Source: Amphimedon queenslandica
Taxonomy: Eukaryota; Porifera; Demospongiae; Haplosclerida; Niphatidae
DNA: 64,000 nt
Direction of reading: 5' to 3'
Assembly: GCF_000090795.2 (NCBI RefSeq)
Contig: NW_003546252.1
Location: forward strand, 435,227-499,226
Each line of letters opens with the position of its first letter. Within the stretch, counting starts at the first letter, position 1. Shown here one piece after another: positions 60,001 to 64,000 of the stretch. The position numbers and the translations under genes are program-made. A model generated the notes under the pieces. The model saw nothing but the letters and a program-made list of their open reading frames with translations, did not search any database and was not told the origin of the DNA.

Positions 60001-63000
60001 ATAGGAATGGGACAAATGTACTGACATTTGAAGGTTTTTTAGACCATTCGTGTACAATGTACTCAAGTACATGTACTTAGGTGTCAGGGAAACCATTTGG
60101 CACAATGCTATAATTATTATTTTAATTACTAAAATAAAAGCCATAGCAAATGGTATGGAATGTGGCTTCTTATTGCATATTTTTAAGAATATTTATCTTA
60201 TTATAACCAAGAGTACAGCTGCTATAGTAGCACTACCAACATTTAGCATTAGCTTTTAATAATTTAAGCCAGTTATTATCATTAACCAGTATAGATGAAC
60301 CAAATAATTTGAGCATTCATTTGTTTTGAGTAGTAGAAAGTTCGAAAGAGAAAATTTTCATTTGTCCCATCTCTAAATTTACAAGTGCCTCTTCATGTAC
60401 ATGTACTATTGATTGCATTATAGCTATACAGTCAAACCTCTCTAAAACAAATCCCCAATTAGCGGACACCTCTCTATAACGTACAGTTGCTCTTGTCCCG
60501 GCCATAAGGCCATTGGGTAGTATATAAAAGAACCTCTGTATAGTGGAACCTCTCTATTCTGTATAACGGACGAGATTTACTGTCCCCACACATCTACACG
60601 TGTACAAATTAACCTCCAACGGATGAACATGGTCCATGCAACGGACTTTCTAATTAACGTGCATTTTTGAAGTCACTCCAAAAGGCATACTCTATAGTGC
60701 ATTGCTTTATTGCCTCGAAACTTTGTGGCTATACGGTAGCTAGTAGGGTTTCACACAGGGGGAAGGGGGAAATCCCTTCCTATACTCTAAGTTTCCCCCT
60801 AATTAATTAAAGGGTTTATACTGTACTTGCCATAATTCACTGTTATTCATTACACAACTGAAGTTAAGTAGCAATCGTGTGTACTGTATAATAGCTTATT
60901 CTTGCTTTTTCTTGATTAGTTTAATAATTATTACAAAAATAGAATCCCCCAAATATAATGTTATTGTTAAATTTTTTATCTCCCATCCCTTTAAAGAAAT
61001 CCTGTATGAATTCCTTGCTAGAATACAGTTCATTATGACTAAAAATCAGGAAATTACAAAAATCATAGTCACGACTTTTGGATAAATTTGTGAAATTTTT
61101 GGGCCATGGAAATTTTTTGCTACATGTACATGTACATGTATATGGTATGTTATTACTTTTATGGGAGCTGAACTGCTGTTTTCTTAAGCAAGCCACATTT
61201 CTGTTTCATCCAAAACAGTTTTAACTGAAATTGAAATGACATTATATGTAATTTATAATTTTATATGTACAATGTATGTAGACTGGATCAGCTACTGTTG
61301 AGAGTGGTATACCAGCGGGCTGGATGGGACTGGACTGTGGACCTAATTCAAACACTCTCTTTGCTGAGACCATATCAACAGCTGCCACCATTGTATGGAA
61401 TGGGTAAGAGTAATAAGAGGCATGGATACACTAAGCAGGGGTGTATAGATAACTTTTAAAAAGAGGAAGTAGAGGGCTAGTGCATGTTACTCTCATTGAA
61501 TAAGGAAGTTGCTGAACTGCCTTACTGTGTACTTCACTGATAATAATTAATTTCCTCCTAGAGGGGATGGCTTATAGTCACCTAGCCCACAGAGCTATTG
61601 GATTCAGCCCTACAGGCTACACAAACATACATGTACATGTACTTGTACATGCATGTAAATGTACATACACCTATGTGTACATGTACTTGTACATCATGTA
61701 CATGTGCTTGTACTTATATTATTTGAGTTTATGAATTCTCTGACTGCAAGAGTACTGACTGTTAATGTTAAGTATTACAGCATTACTTAAAACAGAGAAG
61801 GAACAATTATTCTTGCATTATTATTGGTGTTGTTGTTTTTTATTCGCTTTCATGTAGTCCTGTTGGAGTGTTTGAAATGGAGAAGTTCTCAACTGGTTCA
61901 AGGGTTGTATTGGAAGCAGTTGTGGCTGCTACTGAAAAGGGTGCCACATCAATCATAGGTGGGCAGTTATGGGGATGGAAGTTTATACTGTATATAGTAA
62001 TACCGTATACCGGCTTATTTTCACAGTGAAACATTTTTGCAAATTTTGAGTTTTTGCTCTGCCTCAAAAATTTTCCACCATAAAATTATGCATCTTCATT
62101 GCCACATGATCAGCCTGCAAGCTACACGTATTTATGAAAATTAATTTTAGAAATGCAAGATTCACAAAAAATTTTCCACTAAAAAATAAACTGGTATATG
62201 GTATTCTCTAATTGTAAACATCAGATCAAAAGGCTAGAATATGGAGTATAGCATGTTGTAAGAATGAAAGAAGAGTATAGCCATATATTTTTTACCAGTT
62301 ATGGGCAATGCATGTTAATATTAGCTTTAATTTTATGGTCCATAAAATAAGGTCCTAAACAGCTATGTCTATCTTTAAAGGGTAACTGCACCCCAAAATT
62401 TTTTTGCCTGGAATAAGTTGGTAATGAAGAGAGAATAATAGGAAAAATAGCTAAAATTATTAAAAAGTACTGTTTCTGTACTAAATCTTGGGTCAAAACT
62501 TGTAATTTTTTGCCTTACAGCCATCTTGTCAAATCACTTCCGGTGGTGGGCGTGGTCACGCGATGACGTAGATGGGGGAACATTAGCAAGTGTCTGCATT
62601 AAAATATTAGCAACTTTAAGACTGGATTTCTAAATTCTTCGTGCAATAAAGCAGCTAAGAGGTATTTTGCAATTATTAGAAGTTATGCAGAGCTAAATGA
62701 TGCAGTCAAAATTTAAACTTGCCGTTTAGTAGTTTTTTCAAATAGATAGATTTTGTTACCAGTATAACTGCTTGTAGTTAGCTCTTGATTAGTTCTATAT
62801 GGTCCACTTCATTAAAATTGCTTCATTGCATGCAGAACTTAGAAATCCAGCCTTAAAGTTGCTAATATTTCAATGCAGAAACTTGCTAATGTTCCCCCAT
62901 CTACGTCATCGCGTGACCACGCCCACCACCGGAAGTGATTTGACAAGATGGCTGTAAGGCAAAAAATTACAAGTTTTGACCCAAGATTTAGTACAGAATT

Positions 63001-63236
63001 GGTACTTTTTAATAATTTTAGCTATTTTTCCTATGATTCTTTCTTTATTACCAACTTATTTCAGGGAAAAAATTTTTTGGGTGCAGTTACCCTTTAATGT
63101 AATCAGACATAGACCTTACTGCACATGTACATGTTAGGTGGTGGAGATACAGCAACATGTGCTGAGAAGTTTGGAATGGCTGATAGAGTGAGCCATGTTA
63201 GTACTGGAGGAGGAGCTAGCCTTGAACTACTGGAAG
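51027..63236 (+). CDS. PGK1: Phosphoglycerate kinase (last exon beyond the window)
   Basis: Twelve exons join in phase to about 403 codons: 51027-51091, 51135-51185, 51237-51389, 56949-57016, 57110-57186, 58069-58172, 58510-58629, 58720-58834, 59132-59266, 61282-61403, 61858-61958, 63138-63236. PGK transfers phosphate from 1,3-bisphosphoglycerate to ADP in glycolysis. Signatures in order: [86 protein letters not shown] and GGGDTATC..., with [14 protein letters not shown] at the end. Normal PGK is about 416 residues, so only some 13-14 residues are missing, presumably in a short exon past 64000. The 5.6-kb third intron hosts a cluster of minus-strand genes. The start lies 182 bp after the fusion-gene stop. 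Confidence 0.95.
51495..51931. mobile_element. CAGGGTTTCC-family MITE in PGK intron 3
   Basis: CAGGGTTTCCTACA and TGTAGGAAACCCTG are perfect 14-bp inverted ends of a 437-bp element. Partial relatives start at 38223 and 46886 and end at 41240. Confidence 0.75.
51933..52142. mobile_element. TACCGTATA MITE in PGK intron 3
   Basis: TACCGTATAGGGG and CCCCATATACGGTA are inverted ends of 210 bp, directly abutting the previous element. The interior carries a doubled ttggtataaa and repeated TTTCGCGAAT / ATTCGCGAAA. Confidence 0.75.
52430..53330 (-). pseudogene. Decayed cysteine-rich secreted-protein gene copy
   Basis: The middle exon (about 52990-53226) is still open and parallels the nearby better-preserved gene ([19 protein letters not shown]). 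The C-terminal exon region (52440-52940) keeps phrases such as [19 protein letters not shown] but is interrupted by stops and frame changes. A flanking segment at 52195-52330 is repeated at 55105-55290, so this is one half of a segmental duplication of roughly 1-1.5 kb. Confidence 0.6.
53934..54853 (-). CDS. Cysteine-rich secreted protein, best-preserved copy, with a frame anomaly
   Basis: Exons 54853-54796 (signal peptide [19 protein letters not shown]), 54738-54708, 54658-54457 and 54409-53934. The last exon encodes about 158 residues with about 20 cysteines: [43 protein letters not shown] and the closing [19 protein letters not shown] do not recognise the family. The third exon is one base short of the length that keeps phase; relative to the copy near 53100 a base is missing near 54545. 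So either this copy is a recent pseudogene or there is a base error. It lies antisense inside PGK intron 3 and has its own TATA box. Confidence 0.6.
54903..54911 (-). promoter_or_regulatory. TATA box of the cysteine-rich gene
   Basis: TATATAAAG on the minus strand, 50 bp upstream of the start codon at 54853. Together with the signal peptide it shows this copy kept a whole 5' end. Confidence 0.55.
55370..55830 (-). pseudogene. Decayed C-terminal exon of the cysteine-rich family
   Basis: Keeps the end of the domain in order ([18 protein letters not shown]) and earlier cysteine phrases but is broken in several places. It is downstream of the segment 55105-55290 duplicated from 52195-52330. Confidence 0.55.
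55910..56740 (-). pseudogene. Decayed cysteine-rich family copy
   Basis: C-terminal exon remnants at 55930-56390 and a middle-exon remnant at 56445-56690 that parallels the one at 52990-53226 (both encode an SISVELR- or STSVELR-like segment). Followed at 56735 by the phrase acctgtaatgatcat-like splice region. No open first exon is seen. Confidence 0.5.
57298..57519. mobile_element. MITE with TTTCCTCAAATAAA ends in PGK intron 5
   Basis: TTTCCTCAAATAAA and TTTTATTTGAGGA are inverted termini. Inside, on the minus strand, is the phrase gttcaaatccagctg like a tRNA B box, so part may derive from a tRNA-type SINE. Confidence 0.55.
59300..61260. other. PGK intron 9, no gene recognised
   Basis: A 2.0-kb intron rich in TACATGTACATG runs, with a pogo/Tigger-like scrap at 60429-60700. 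No other coding signal was seen. Confidence 0.6.
60429..60700. mobile_element. Pogo/Tigger-like DNA transposon remnant
   Basis: Starts CAGTCAAACCTCTCTAAAAC and repeats the motif aacctctctat..cggac several times, typical of the ends of pogo-like elements (CAGT..AACCTC..TATA.CGGAC). No transposase frame remains. Confidence 0.5.
62001..62203. mobile_element. TACCGTATA MITE in PGK intron 11
   Basis: TACCGTATACCGG at the left and CTGGTATATGGTA at the right are imperfect inverted ends. The interior has aaaaattttccac twice in one orientation. Confidence 0.6.
62379..63093. mobile_element. Large palindromic TTAA-flanked MITE in PGK intron 11
   Basis: The first and last 260 bp or so are near-perfect inverted copies (ends AGGGTAACTGCACCC and GGGTGCAGTTACCCT), with a middle of roughly 180 bp. 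TTAA sits at both borders (62375-62378, 63094-63097). Arms contain a CG-rich block (gatgacgtagatgggggaac). Near-identity of the arms suggests a recent insertion. Confidence 0.8.
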
Positions 63237-64000
63237 GTAAACCAATTCGTATATTACTATATCTAATCTAATATAATTGCCAGTTAATTTATATTTGATC
63301 ACTAATATACTGTGTAGTATTTTTTGAGGGGGTCAAATTAATAGCTTTTTGATAGCTTTTCGCCAGAATTAAATCAGCCATTTTGGAGCATTATGTCCGT
63401 GCTCAATGGCACCTAGTTTCAAATTGGCCAAATTTAAAACTGCAAATCATCAAAAATTTATGAATTGGCTATAATTTACATGTACATTGTACCCCTCCAA
63501 TATTACCAGTTATACAATATTATTTACAATCATTATCCACAATCATGTTATCAAGAGAAATTTGTCATACATTTCCCGTTGAGATTACCCTTAATTTCTA
63601 CCATGCCTACTTGCAATTGACCAATCAGATTGCGTCATACGAGGTAAATATAATCGCTTATTTACCTCGCCAAGGTAAATATGGCCAACTTATTAAAGTC
63701 GTCAAACAGGTTTTCTTAGTTATTTACCTTGTGGACAGCCCGGGAGCAAACAGGTTTCTAATTATTTACCTCGAAGCATAGCTATGGCGTCTGGAGTAAT
63801 CATTTTTAGCAGAGAAAGCAGCAAAGAACATTGAAAAGAAAGAAATAGAGCCTCAAAAGCATTGGGCCATGTGATAAACTTCTTAATGGGTGGAGTGGAA
63901 TTGGAAAGGCGTGTTCTGGGCGTGTTTTACTGTACACACGTGGCGCGAGTGGAGAAGAGATTTTCCCGTTTCTTTAAGAAGATACAAAGAAGTAAAGAGG
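63237..64000. other. PGK final intron, partial
   Basis: Contains the dispersed repeat with ttgcaattgaccaatcagat at 63610, followed by several aggtaaata units. Nothing resembling the last PGK exon was found before the window ends. Confidence 0.5.

Overview
The window looks like a demosponge nuclear genome, probably Amphimedon or a close relative. This is inferred from AT-rich DNA, genes with many short GT/AG introns, three tandem genes for the sponge short-chain collagen C4-type domain, and animal genes (TRPA channel, CFAP119, class V P4-ATPase, PGK) in introns full of small palindromic transposons and (AAT)n arrays. All exon models were read by eye from splice sites and reading phase, without alignment software.

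Layout. 1-5168 is repeat DNA without a recognisable gene. 5169-19150 (minus) is one 39-exon gene for a TRPA-type cation channel of about 1674 residues. About 29 ankyrin repeats precede the channel, and 25 of them are encoded one per exon by phase-0 exons of 84-102 bp. Its introns hold (AAT)n arrays, a U6 snRNA pseudogene, retrotransposon scraps and MITEs. 19151-24851 is intergenic. 24852-28108 (plus) holds three tandem secreted collagen-C4-domain genes. 28109-30873 holds a broken RecQ-like fragment and a 260-bp palindrome. 30916-32282 (plus) is CFAP119, with an RFX X-box-like site just upstream. 32603-45755 (minus) is a 17-exon ATP10-like phospholipid flippase of 1239 residues. One of its introns contains, on the opposite strand, an intronless TATA-box gene for a PSD-family pyruvoyl decarboxylase (39506-40798). 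46281-50845 (plus) is a 999-residue fusion of an FAD aromatic-ring-type monooxygenase with an RTN4IP1-like NADPH oxidoreductase. 51027-63236 (plus) is phosphoglycerate kinase, lacking only its last short exon at the right edge. Its third intron holds a minus-strand cluster of cysteine-rich secreted-protein genes, one nearly whole and the others decayed.

The most unusual points are the ankyrin-exon array with multi-exon block duplications, the FAD monooxygenase-RTN4IP1 fusion, the intronless PsiD/PSD-like decarboxylase nested in a flippase gene, a dispersed repeat with a conserved three-way-junction fold, and several MITE families. The lipid enzymes (flippase and PSD-like) are neighbours by nesting; a functional link is only a speculation.
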